DNA from: Plotosus lineatus
Taxonomy: Eukaryota > Chordata > Actinopteri > Siluriformes > Plotosidae
Length of the DNA: 64,000 nt
Direction of reading: 5' to 3'
NCBI GenBank assembly: GCA_024760905.1
Contig: CM045746.1
Coordinates: 11,890,466 to 11,954,465, forward strand
Within the stretch, counting starts at the first letter, position 1. Each line of letters begins with the position of its first letter. This document shows, in pieces, positions 13,749-27,945 of the stretch. A model generated the notes under the pieces. It was not told the origin of the DNA. It did no database searches and worked only from the letters and a program-made list of their open reading frames with translations. The position numbers and the translations under genes are program-made.

Positions 13749-14265
13749 TTATTACTACGTAATCAATCCGAGGGGGGAAAAAACAAGACATTGTGTAGAA
13801 ATAATAACCCTCCATCTCACTACTTCATTATTAGTTAGCTCCGTTTATTTTTATACACACCGTGTGGTAGCCTGGAGGCAGAGGCGGCTTGTTCGCCGGA
13901 TAATGTTCCACCGTGTCGATGATGGTCTGCCTCTCTCCACGTTGATTTATTTTCCTAAATCTTCTCCTGGACTGCCGGTGTGATGCCTGCCTCTGAAAGT
14001 ACTCCTCACTGTCCTCCATGTAGTCCACCTGACGGTGAAAGGAAATGGATTCCAGTCACACCGAAAACCACCTCGGTGCGCACCGGCTCACACACATCCT
14101 CTTCAGGACAAGAACACATCCTCTTCAGCTCATGCACACACAAAACATCACTCACCACGATCATTTCGGAGGCCTCGAGGACGATACACTCACAGCCTCG
14201 CCGCACACTCCCTGCTGAACGCTTCCCAAAACTAAGACACAAAAACCACTCAAAACAATTACTGG

Positions 14266-14312
<47 letters not shown>

Positions 14313-17300
14313 AAGAAAATATACTTTTTTTTTTGAAACTCATCTGGACTCTCTCTCATACACACTCACTCACACGCTCACTCTCACACACCTGCTGCGT
14401 GGAAGGAACATGGACTCTTTAATGAAAACTGAGCCAGACAGTAAGATATACCAGCAGGTCCCGATGTCGTCAGGACTGAAAGACAAAGAAAGAAAGATCT
14501 TAATCAATCAATCAATAACCAACAGCATATCTCCCGAAGTCCTAAATGGGGCTGAATTTCATAATCTGATCAAGCTGAACAGGTTTTGTTTTTGACATCA
14601 TAAGATTTAGACGCATCCTAATACTTCTTTAAACTAATTGTTCATTATCATTTCTATGGTAACAGCAATTCCTAGGTACAGACATCTATGGTGGACATCC
14701 TCTGTAGACTTCTAATCTCATTCTTCGGATGGTTTGGTTGGTAGAATAAAGTCCTGGCTGCCATAATACTGAAACATATTCCCGCTATCACAGAAGGTTA
14801 ACTTCAGGCTGCAAAGCCGTCGGCGTGTTTCTATCCCTTGCTAAAGGGTTGTGACAGGAAGGGCATCCGACATAAAAACCTCTGCCAAATCAAACGTGCG
14901 AATCAAATGGTTCGCTGTGGCGACTCCTGAGTAAAAGGGAAAAAGCCGAAAGGAAGACAGACAGACAGACAGAAGGTTAACTTCCAGATCATAAGAGCAC
15001 ATCTGCCTGCGTCACAACACCCAATCAGTAAACCCTTCCTCTTCCCATCCCAATCCAAAGAAAGAGTTTTTCATTACTCTGGAACATGCGAGTGAACATC
15101 ATATCACATCACATTACATGGAGTATCAGCCTGGGATGACTAACAACCACACTGAATGCTTTTTACCCATCCATCAAGGCAGGTTTTTTTTAGGGAAATG
15201 ATACATGAATAGTATACAAGCTGCTGATCTTCTGCTTTTCAGTGCCGAGTCGATCAAACCGCTGTATAAGAGGGTCAGAGAGCCATGCCTGTAAGGCTAT
15301 TAAATGAATCGTATATTTCAACTTCGTAACAACCACGAGGCACAGGCGCATAAATCACAAGTGATAAAATCCACCTCACCCCAGCTGTGTATTAAAAGGC
15401 CTCATTCACTCATGAACAGCTGATTTGTTTCTGGCTGAATACGAAGGTTTCCTCAGTTCACTTAGTCACCTTGTTTACATCTTGTTTTGATTCTGCATCT
15501 CTTGACAATAACAGGACCATGTAACCAGATCTTGTGCATGTAAGATAACTTGGCAGTGCAACACTGATTCATAGATCAAGTGTTAATAAATCGAGGATGA
15601 CAATTTCAAGAGGGGGAAAAAAGGCTATATTTATTGAGTGTGTATTGTGCTTCAGGTGTGTACGCAATACTCAAACGTAACGAACTATTCAAAGGGTTTG
15701 TCTGGACACAACACCTAGGACAGATGTTAGTACATGTGTAAGATTCAGATAGATGTGTAGATGAGCAACTCATCAGTTATGTGTTAAAACATTCAGGATA
15801 TACTTACCAGTATAAAACCTCATTGGCTTCATGATGCTCGTAGCGAACAGTTTCACACATCAACCTAAAAGGGGGAGAGGGGTCACATACATGAATTCCA
15901 ACTGCATACTGATCATGACACATGCTCACTCCGAAGGGTGAGGAACAAGCATCATGAACAAAACAACACCGAGTACCTGAGCTGGTGTTCTCTCAGGTTG
16001 GAGAGTGCTTCCATCCCATGCAGGTAGGAGTAGACGATCTGAAGGTCCTGAAACAGCACAGTCATGTTAATGCACTTAAACACACACAAAACCCAAAAAC
16101 CTACATTTTGTTTAATGTGACGTCAGGAATGCTTGCTTAATTACGACTAAAAAGAGTCCATAACTGCAGTTACACTCTACAGCCAGCAAGGGGCAGCAAC
16201 TGTGACCTCCAGCAGAAACATCCAGTCGTCTCTCTTCCCTTTCCATGCTGTATGCAAACTCAAGTGCGCACGCACCCACCCATCCCATGACGCAATGCAC
16301 TTCAGATCAATGGTTAACAAGAACAGCATGTTTGCAAATTCCACAAGATCCACTTGTCACCCCCCCCCTCTCTCTCTCACACACACCTCATTCATCCTGT
16401 TTCACAGCAGCATGACCTAAAGAACGCACACCTATCTTTTTCATCCGTTTCTCATGAGACAATTGGAGTTGGGCACTCTGCAACATTTATATGAACTAGA
16501 AACTTTAAAAATACTTGAACAGAAACTCGTGTCATTCTGGAGCTTCCGAAGGTATTTCCTTTTGGGGAAAATTCCTGTGATTGAATAAAAGTAAAAAACA
16601 AGAAAATAAATAAATAAATAAAAAGGGACACTTTCTTGACAACAACAATTAAAAAAATGTCAGTGCAGCCGGTTCAATGGCACTTCTATTTCTGTATCAC
16701 AGAGCTCCCTCTGACGTGTGCGTGCTTTGCTTTTATTTGGGTGCAGCCAAGAAACATTTTTCCACTGACACACACGTCATTACGAACCATCGCCACCACA
16801 TGCTTTTCAAGATTAACCAATGACTACAGCCATGGGGCAACTCGTGAGAGCTTGGGATTGGTGGATTTGTGCATCAAGGATGTTTATTCTCAGAACATGG
16901 CATTTCCGCCTGTGCTCGATCCCCCTCGGACAAAATTCCTACATTCCTTTGAGAAGTGTCAGTTAGAGTCTGTAGGGTTCAGGAGGGAGCAGCAGTTCAA
17001 TGTAATGTAACCCATTCGATCTTCTAAAACCAATCCATTCTTCAACAAAAAACCCTCAAGATTTAACAGTGGCCAATTTTATGGAAACACCTGTAGTCAC
17101 TTACGTGATATTTAATTGTAGATGAGAGCCATCATCCTGCTCACATTTATGACCCTATACTGTATTTCCGGCTCATGCGACACAGCAGCACTGATGACTG
17201 ACACACCTGTGACGTCTTTGAGCATACGCATCTTTGTGATAGGTTTGAAGATCTTCACTTTAAAGTCTCTGTCAAATCTTATGAAATATGTTTAATAATT

Positions 17301-20300
17301 CCCAGTAATAAATACATCCATGACGTAACCCTGCTACTCTGAGCGAGAGAGACAGAATTCAAGGAAGGAACGAGTGTAAACATTATCCCAGCCACACTAG
17401 CAGAGACAATGCTCCTTGTTCATGCACACAAAACCACAAACAAGTCCAACAGGATGCAGTATGTGCGTTCTGTCTGGTGGATCTGATAACAGAATTATGC
17501 AGATTTCCTTAAGATTTAGGGGATTTTTTGTTGTTGTTGTTGCATGCGCACTGCTCATACACAGGTCGGTTATTCTCAAACTCAAGCAGTCGATACTCAA
17601 ACACTCATTGATTCAACTGAGAGTATCTAATGGGTGTGTGTGTGTGTGTGTGTGTGTGTTTGTGTGCGCATGCGTGCGACTATGCTGAGTCATTGACGGT
17701 CATGCCAGGCCTAAGGACACACAGCACTCGTATGTGTACATACTCAGCTTTGTTCACGAGTACAAACTGAGCAATGAGCTCACAGGTTGTTCATCTCACA
17801 CCTAGCTAAGCAACATGAATGGACCACTGAACACATACGAGGAAGAAAAAAACAAAAACACTCATACTTCAATGAAGTGTTCGGATACGGAGTGTCAATA
17901 CTGTCACGAACCCATGACAGCCAACGTACTAAACAAGAAGACCGGATAATAGCGAACCACAAATAACCCGAGAGTAGTGTCACAAATTCTACAGGAATTC
18001 AGTTCCTCCTTGTAGTCTCTGGGGAACTGCAAACACTGCATGTGAACATTCCCCAAATTAGATGGCTAATCAAAGGGCATCATTGACACCATGTGCTATG
18101 CCTTGAGAGGTGGGAGGAAACCGGAGAACTGTGGGTACACCCAAAAACACCTGGAAAACATATGAAACCCGGCCAACACAATAACCGAGGTCAGGCTTTT
18201 AACTACAATACAGGGATCCCTCGCTACTTCGCGCTTCAATTAATGCGGCTTCAGTGCATTGTGTTTTTAAAATAAATAAATAAATAAATACTCATTGAAT
18301 TAAAAAATGGAAATTAAGGAAGAATACGCATCCGTGGTCCAGAGAAGCAGAACGATACATTTCTGAACTCGCGACAAAACTTTCAAAGAAGAAACAACTA
18401 GACTCCAGTATTATAATGAACTGGTCTGTCTGTCTTCCTTTCGGCTTTTTCCCTTTCACTCGGGAGTCGCCACAGCGAATCATCTGATTCGCATATTTGA
18501 TTTGGCAGAGGTTTTTACGTTGGATGCCCTTCCTGTCACAACCCTTTTAGCAAGGGACAGAAACACGCTGACGACTTTGCAGCCTACTCTTTACGAAAGT
18601 CAGCAATGGTTCTTTTACATGCCTCACACCATAGACAGTGAGAGACATGGCCCACCTTTGATAACCCAGTTAGCTGCACTGGGGGGGACAGTGACAACCT
18701 TGTGGAGAGTGGGATTCGAACCCCCAACCTTTGGATCAGCGATCCAGTGCCCTATACCACTAGACCACCACTATTATAATGAACTGGATAAGAGTGAAAT
18801 TCTCTGTAAATCTGATCAGATACGCTCTGCTGTACTTGAGAGGAACCAGGCGTTTAAACACGAGATGTGATGATTATGGAAAGACTGTTTACAGTCCAAA
18901 CTCGTATAGGTTACTTATACAGTCGGCCCCCTACTTACGAAATTAATCTGTTCCAGGGCCTTTTTCGTAACGGGGGAGTTTCGTAAGTAGGGGCGCATTT
19001 TACAAGTTAAACGCTCGATTCGTTCCAAGGCTCCCAAGACTACCCCATAAACCCTTTAAAAATGATAAGGGTACACCAATTTTGTATGAAATATGTGTTA
19101 AAAGAAAATGATTTATAAAACCACTGAAACATTTTATTAACATTTTAAATTTAATTAAAGAATTATTAAACATTTTTTATTAACACACACACCTACCTCT
19201 CTCTCTCTCTCTCTCTCTCGTTCACACACACACACAAAATACAGTACGCATTAAATGTGTATTGTATACACATGAGATGTTTATTGTGGCGCTGAGGGCT
19301 AAGCCTACAAGCAGGACGCCTGAGCATTTTAAGACGTGGAATTCAAAGCGCATTCCCTGCTTGACAGATTGGAGGTCCAAACTCAACTTTAACTTGATTC
19401 CTTGAGTGATCGGTGGTCCACATTTATTAAACATTTACTGAATTAAACAACTTAAAAACTAAACTAAAAACTAAAGATTTAAGCCTCCTTCTGTCTCTAT
19501 CTCTCTCAAACACTCGCACGCACGCGCGCACACACACACACACAAAAAAAAAAAAACTCGGGCCACGACCACACTCAACGTGGTCAGGTCAGGTATGAGG
19601 GCATGCGCCGGGACGGCACTTCGCTGCGTCCACCAGCCGCCTCCACTCATCCGACCATCTCCTGGCGATCGGCCAGGCCTGCGCAGGGCCCATACCCCCC
19701 GGCAGGGCAGCCCTCAGCTGCGAAAACCACGTTGCACGCGGTCGTCCCCGCGATCGGCTCCAGCCCCTAGGATCCCGAACGGACAGGATCCAGTGTGCTG
19801 GGTCCGAAGGCGGGAAACGCGCCAAGTGCCCATAGTAGCGCAGCTGACGGTCGCGGATCAAGCAGGTTACTCTTACCATCCCTGCATCCCTGAGCACCTT
19901 CTGGTTGGTAACAAAGTCCCACCAGCGGTATCCGAAGATGCGGTGAAGGGAAGTCGTAACAAAGGAGTCCAGTCGTCGTCCAAGCTCAACCGTGAGCGTC
20001 CATGTCTCACTTGAGTAGAGCAAGACAGGGAGCACAAGGGAGTGAAAGACTCGGACTTTTGTCCGCCTGCTCAGATACCTCGACCGCCACACAGTCCTGT
20101 CCAGTGAGTCCATCACCCCATAGGCTAGACCAAGTTGACGATTGATCTCGGCCCTACAATTAGTGGAACGATGGACCACGCTGCCAAGGTAAGTGAAAGA
20201 CTCCACGATCTATACTCTTTCACGATCCACAGCGATCGAGTCGAATTACAGTACCTGTTTGAAAGATCAGAGGTCCTCATTCAATATTAACATGCTTCCT

Positions 20301-23300
20301 TGCGAGATGGGAGGTCTCCCACGAAGCACTCAGTTTTAATATCGTGCCGAAATAATCGCCTCCGTCACTGTATTTCCTCTTTAAGGTCTCCATCTGGTTC
20401 AATATCGTCCTGATTGTAGAGGGGTTTCGGCGATAACGAAATAACGCTGCATGATCAATCTCAAAGCAAGCCAACTCTCCTTCACGTGTGTGACAAACAG
20501 GAAGTGTGGTACAGGAAGCATGGGTCATGTTCGCTGCGTCATCCCTCCTAGTCAATGGGAGGCCAGTGGGGCAGGAGCCAGCCAATGAGAGAGCAACTCG
20601 CACATCGTGTGAACTTTTGATTGGTGCGTTTGAATTGGGCATCTGGCGCTTTTCGTAAGAGAAGGTTGTTTTCGTATCCCGGGGACGAAAACTTGGGAAA
20701 ATGTTTTTCGTAACCCGGAATTTTTGTACCCAGGGGTTTTCGTAAGTAGGGGACCGACTGTACAAGGTTTAAACATATGTTCCCCTCAGAAGAATGCCCT
20801 GTAACGACTTACAAATTCATCTAAATGGCCGAAACCTAACTCCTTTGTAAGCTGGGGAGTGTCTGTACATTGTTGCATCTGTGTGTGCACGCGCATCTGC
20901 GCGCATGCATGCGCACACGTGTATGTACGTGTGTCATCATCTAATGCAATTCCATCTGTATGTGTGTATTTATATTTTATTTCCATCTTTTTTTTTTTTT
21001 TTAATGTTTAATTGTTATTATAAGCATTTATCTCTCACTGTCTATGGTGAGAGGCATGTAAAAGAACCATTGCTGACTTTCATAAAGAGTAGGCTGCAAA
21101 GCAGTCAGCGTGTTTCTGTCCCTTGCTAAAGAGTTGTGACAGGAAGGGCATCCGACGTAAAAACCTATGCCAAATCAAATGTGCGAATCAGATGATTCGC
21201 TGTGGCGACTCCCGAGAAAGGGAAAAAAGCCGAAAGGAAAAGAATAATATTTATTTATTGATACACATTATGATTATATACACATATACATGTACTTATA
21301 CGTCGGGGGGGGGGGGGGGTGGTGGGGGTGATCCTACTTTGCGGATTTCGATGGTCGGGTGGTGATCTCGGTCACAATTAACCGTGGAAAGTGAGGGATC
21401 CCTCTATACGAGCTGTCAACAAAAGAGGCTCTCTTCACAAAAAACTTTTGACATGAATACTTACATGCCACAGTCTGGCTTGAAAGCTAATTGGTTAATG
21501 CATGCGTAACTCTGCTTTTTCATAAACTACAATACAGGGATCCCTCACTTTCCACGGTTAATTGGGACCGAGATCCCCACGCGACCATTGAAATCCGTAA
21601 AGTAGGATCACCCCCCAACCCCCTGACTGATGTATACATACAATCAACCCATGCCACTTCGCGGTCTTGGTGCATCGCAGTATTTTAATTTAAAAAATAA
21701 AAAAAATTCGCGCTGAAACTCGCATGTACACAAGCAGAAGGCAGGGACCCAAGGCAGGGCTGCGTCCATTGTTTACAAACGACAGGCTGAAGTGCCCCTC
21801 CTTCCCAGTTCAGACAGGGACCGCCCACTCAACTGAATCTCGCAAGCTGATTGGCTTAGATGCGTGATGCTATTGCATCGCACATTCCCCTGGGAATTTT
21901 TGTGATTTTGTGATCTTATAGTGTTTGTGAATGTCCTGCACCATTTCAGGCATTCAATGAGCCCAAGAAAAAGCAAAATATGATGACAGTGACCCAAAAA
22001 GTGAAGTTGCTAGATATGCTGATGGCGGGCAATAAGTATGCCCATGTAGCACGCCATTACAGCATAAATGAATCTACCGTGCGTTACATCAAAAAAGACT
22101 AAGATTAAGATCAAGCGAAGAAGAGCTATTGTCAGAGGTGAGTACAGTACTTAAAGTATTTATATATAAATTCTCTTTAAATATTAATACATTACAGTAT
22201 TTAAATATGCATATAACTAACATTTAATATACACTTGTATTGTATAGACGCGAAAACATAGAAATGAGGCAACATGGTAGAAATGAGAGGGGCGTTCCTA
22301 CTTAGAGTTTTTCGAATATTGTGGCCAGGTCTTGTCTACATTATCCGGGATATTCAAGGGATGACTGTACATATATGTGTGTATATAATATCAATAAATA
22401 CATATTCAATGCTATAAATGCTTATAATCACAATTAAACATTAAAAATTAATGTATAAGATGTAAATAAAATATAAATACACACATACCGACTCGCACGC
22501 ACACTCAATGTAACTAGTTTTGATTGGAGATTTTGGGTTGTTTTAGGGTTTTTTTGTTTTTAGCATAATTGGCCTTGTTTTTGTGGCATTTTCCTTAACT
22601 TTTCCCCCTATTCTTCCTTGATTTTCATATTTTTTACTTCGATGAATATTTATATATATTTTTTTTAAACCGCGATGCACTGAAACTGCATGAATTGAAG
22701 TAGCGAGGGATCTCTGTATTACGAACTGCCACTATGTTTGGGCCACACCACCCCAAATCCAGCCATTTTCGTTCCTTTTCCTTATGTAAAGGTACTCACC
22801 AAGTTAAACGAATAAACACCAAGCTCAATGGCTTTGAGCTACTATCTCCCCATAGATTAACGCGCCCAAGCTGTTTGCAATAGGTGGCTCCCTTCCCGAG
22901 ATGCCCCCCCCCCCCCAATTTCGTAATGAATCCATTTCTGGATGTGAGCCCAGCCCGCTTTCCGTCTTTGAGATTTTGTATCTCAGAAAAAGGGAAAAAA
23001 AAGCAAGAAAGAGAGTAGTATAGAGAACGAGAGGCATATAACCGTCCAGTCACATGATTTTTCATGAGGTGAAATAAATTATGAATTAAAATAAAGACTT
23101 GACAGTATTCTTGGGCTTTTTAAATGTTTTCTAAAGCTACAGGTTCGAAATAGAGTACTACAAATGTTGAGACGAAGATTTTGTACATGGTTCCTTCATT
23201 TTTACTCCCTTCTATAAACAAAGTATTAAAATGAATTCCTTTTGATATACATAAGAAACATGGATGGGGTTTCAGAGTTCCCATAAAAAATAGTAAGGGG

Positions 23301-24998
23301 GAAGATGAAAAAAAGAAAACGAAAGGGAAAAAAAAAAAAAAAAAAATGGGAGCTCCGCTTTTAGACAGTGCCTACCTCTGTGTATTATCGAGTCTGATGA
23401 GCAGAAATATGTGGACAATGCTGACTAAACAGTTTGAAATTTACTTCCTTGTTTTGGAACCTAAAGGGGCATAAATTGGCCTGACCGCCATCTTGTCGTG
23501 AATGACCACGCTCCATGTGCAGAATTTTGAAAAACAAACTAATTAATATATTGACTCAAACTGATTTATTGCCCGTCTGTAGGCACAGCACATCCATGGA
23601 CAGCGCGGGACTAGAAGTACACCATTGTTAAGACTTTGGAATGAGGAAATCCTCCTCATGGTTCTTTTGTCATGATCAGAAGGAATGATTTGGTTTTGGT
23701 TATGTAATTCCTGTAACTAAGTCACTTTGGATAAAGATCTGTGTATTCCATACATAAGCAAATTTAAAGTTGTATAATAGATTGCATTAGCTGCAGTTAC
23801 ATAAGGGTCATTTCCTCTTTTGTGGATACTGTGTTCTGAAAAATCAACTACAAAAAAGAAGGAAAAAAAAAAAGCCTCACAATGTTAACTTCACTGAGAT
23901 GTGTATAAATGTTGATGTGAGTTGAATCTACTCTGGGAACACTGACCCAATTTAACAGGTTTTCCATGAACAGAAGGTTAACACACAGTAACTATGAACT
24001 GTTTAGAACAAGTCACTCAGTCATAAATGAAACCGCTCGCTATTTATGATGTGTCAGGCGAATGGTATGTCGTGATCTACAGCCAAACTTTGATGCATAG
24101 TGTGACATATCCAGGAGCGGAAGGTTGAAAACGGTCCTGAGTATCTGACGATGTGACAGGAGAGGTCTTTAGGCGCTTGCAAATAATAGCTTATCAAAAC
24201 ACTGAGGGGTTAAAGGTCATCATGGTAGCAAAATCCTTTTGCGCTGCACATATCACTGTTTGAAGAACAGATACTGCAAACACTTGCATGTTACATGTTC
24301 GGGCTTCGTCTGAATGAGAGCGGCAGCTGTCCCAGTAGACCCACGGAAGTCGGCAGTTCAACTTTGACCCTGCATTACACACATTCCACAGAGTCTATTA
24401 AAAAGAATTCTACATTCTGAGCTGGGGAACAGCAACACAGCAGTCGAGAGGCTGGACAGCTGATATGTTAGTTAGTTCTGCTTGGTGAAGGCTTCATGAT
24501 GTTAAAACTTCAGGGGTAACTTGGCTTTTTCTAGGTCAGGCTTTCATGAAGCAATGTCCATCATCGCCTTAACTGAGGAAATTCTGGGAAAATAGACTTC
24601 ATCAGCATGTGTGAGGAATTTACTACTCAAGCACAGTTCGCGAGCAACATGACACATCATGGATTTGCAAAAATAAAGAAAAATTCAACCATGGCTATTA
24701 ATAACCGTGTATGAAATCCAGGTTGAGGAACAGCTTACAGAGAGGATTGACATACTTGGTGGCTATGAGAAACGCACATCTCCATCTCTTCGACTAAATA
24801 TAGTACTGACACATCATTTTTATAGCAGGAGAGAGGAACAGAAAGGCAAAGAGCACAAAAAAAAAGAAACTAAAACCCCCCACATCTTGAGACCTAATTA
24901 TTACGAATCTAATATACACGTGTGGTGAGGTGATTCTTTTTTTTCTTTTTTATTGGACCTGGTATCACCCTCAACATCATGCAGATTTCCACTGCAGT

Positions 24999-25030
<32 letters not shown>

Positions 25031-26543
25031 AAAAAACAAGTTTAGAGGTTGAAGACAGTTTCTGCACCATTACGGCAGCAAAAAAAAAAGTGTTTGGGAT
25101 AATGCACACATCAGCACTGACAGCGAGAGAAAGAGGGGAACAGAAAAACAATGTCAGGCCGGAGAACGTACACACAGACACTTATATTCTTTCTGATACT
25201 ATTTATGCACACAGTTAGGGGACTTACTTTCCCTAAATACGTTATTCAGCTGTTTTTTTATAAACCACATTATGAAACCAGAGTCTGTTGTTCTGGAAAG
25301 AGAGAAGCGATAAGCACAGCTGCTTTAGCAGGTGCAAAACAAAGTTTTGGGTAAACGATAAATGAAAAACCAAAAAAAACCCAAAAACAAAACAAAACAA
25401 AAGACTCAAGCAAGCCCTGTTTTAGACTCATGAAAAAAAATAAATAAATAAAATTAAAAAACTACTTTTAAATAGAAATGTCCAGGCACAAACTGCTCAT
25501 TCATTGAGTGATTGGTAAAGATTTAATAATTTCATATCAAATCATTCAGAGTAATTTTCATATATTGCAGAGCCCTCCCTCGTCATCGGAACCTTGAAAC
25601 TTTGACTTTTTTTAGTTTCTGAAAACTACAAATGAAAATTATTTTATGGAGTATTGTCAATAATGTTCTTACTAATTATCTCTGACAACATAACATGACT
25701 CAAAACAAAAATAGACAATAATGAACCTAATATTAAAATGGAAAAGTTTTGCTTTTAGACAATGACTCAATCAGTAGACTAAAAAAAAAACCTCACTGCA
25801 TCAGGACACGAGTGTGAGGTTGTTGTTTTTAATTTTATCTAACTTTTTAATTTTGCTATATGATATTAATACTGCAAGAGAAATCATTGCCTCTGTTCAA
25901 AGTGAGAGCGCGCATGCACATGTGGACGGCCACACAAATTTGGGCACCTGGAGAGCATTAGGGCTTGCTTAGGTGCCTTCCTCAAGGGCACTTCAGCCAT
26001 AAAGGTGGAGGAAGTGAAGGTGCAGCTCACCCCCCCGCGCCACACATTTTTCCTACTGGTTCGGGAATTGAACAAGCGACCTTTTAGTCCCAAAGCTGTT
26101 TAAACACTAGGATACGGCTGCCAACAACTTTGTTCTGTACAAATTTCAAAAAAATAAAAGGGAGAACTCATCAGCATAAAAATTCTACCTTGCAGAGCTA
26201 GTGAAAACTTCAGCATTCTGTTTTTCGTAAAAAGCAACTAACTCAACTCTGCCGACAAACCCTTAGATTCCAGGAGAATGAGCATCGCTTCACCGTTTGC
26301 CGTGTTCAGAACATGTTTACTATCCTTCATGGCTAATTCATGGTGCATGAAACACAATAAGCAACCAGGAATGTTTTCCATAAGAAGTGGAAGGAAATGC
26401 ACTGCCCCAAAAAGCAACACCATCACTTGAACACAGTAGCACTTCGGCTGAGTGGTTACTGAAAAAAAAATCCTTCATCTGACCCGACAGTTTCATCTCA
26501 CATATCCAAGAGACATGTACACACACACACACACAAATTATTT

Positions 26544-26598
<55 letters not shown>

Positions 26599-26637
26599 TA
26601 CATATATACACATATACATACATATAAACACATACAT

Positions 26638-26673
<36 letters not shown>

Positions 26674-27904
26674 GCACATTCCAAATAAAACTGCACCCTC
26701 AAAGCAAATTTATAAAATTGATTTTAAAATAAAACAGCACACTTCACTAGTTTAATTGACTTGAAAATTTCCCTTTGATGATCATGTGACTTGGCAGTCA
26801 GCTTTGAAATCACCACATGTTGACAGCCTTTTTTTGAAGGTTGATGATTTCTGATTGTCAACATTGCAGGTAGGTAAAACTGTCATAACCATAACAGACA
26901 TTCTAAACGATTTAAAATCAATTTCTTCCCGAATACGCATTAGTTTCTTCCATCGTTATTGTGCAGAATCATAACTTTACATTGTTTCCATGTACAAAAT
27001 ATCTTTCCCCGAGATAAATATACAGAACTAATTTGTTAGAAAAACATTCATTATGAAGTACATACTGAATGAAGTTGAACTTTTCACTTTCCTGTTCCCA
27101 TTCTGTCCCATCAGTTACCAACAAAGCTGGGCTTTAAATAAATTGTAGCTGATGATGTGTATAGACACTTAAGATTTACTATGAGAAACTATTTTTGCAA
27201 TGTCATGTGACCTTATTTAGAGAAATTGATTTTATATTTCGGAGAAATCATATTCATTTTAACCATTGCTGAAAACCTTGGGAAGTTTTCTGTCCCATCA
27301 GTTACCATATTAGTTCTTCACTTGTAATCATGATATAGTCACATTTTTTTGTTGAAACGGTTGTTCACAATTAATGTATGATGGCTTTTCATGGCTGTGT
27401 TATTTAACTTTTAAATAATTCACAAGACATGAAGGTCTTTTTTTTTTTTTTAATTGGAGAAGTTGTGTCTGAATGTTGCATCAGTTACTGTTGAATATGA
27501 CAATATATAGTAGGCATAGTACGAGTACAACGAGGAACACTAGGTTTTGTTAGTTTTGGAGTCCGTACAAAAACACTCTAAATCTAGGACTTTAAACATG
27601 CTACAGAATATGTTGAGCAAACTGAAATTCCAACCTGTTCCAAAATTTTGTGCTTCCAAAACGCTTCGTGCAGTCATTAACTTACAAAGCCATAAAACTT
27701 GTGTATTTTTTTAGGGATGGTTTTGACTATCTAATGGCATAATTTACATCTTGTTTGGTTTAACCAGAACATTTCAGCTTTATGTCCCAGTTTGTGGTTC
27801 AATTATCAAAATCATACACATATTTCAATCATACTGCCAACCTTTACAGCTGCAGCTCATGAAAAATAGGTGTAGCATTAGGACAACACCCCAAATAGCT
27901 TCAG

Positions 27905-27945
<41 letters not shown>

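Larger units (their letters stand above)
18211..22716. mobile_element. outer Tigger/pogo-like element carrying several nested insertions
   Basis: The left end CAGGGATCCCTCGCTACTTC and the right end GAAGTAGCGAGGGATCTCTG are inverted and bordered by TA. The similarity continues inward for about 115 bases (for example AAATTAAGGAAGAATA against its partner near 22610). SINE A1 (18425), another Tigger-type element (18920), a SINE fragment (21030) and Tigger relics (21340-22367) lie between the ends. Confidence 0.6.
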
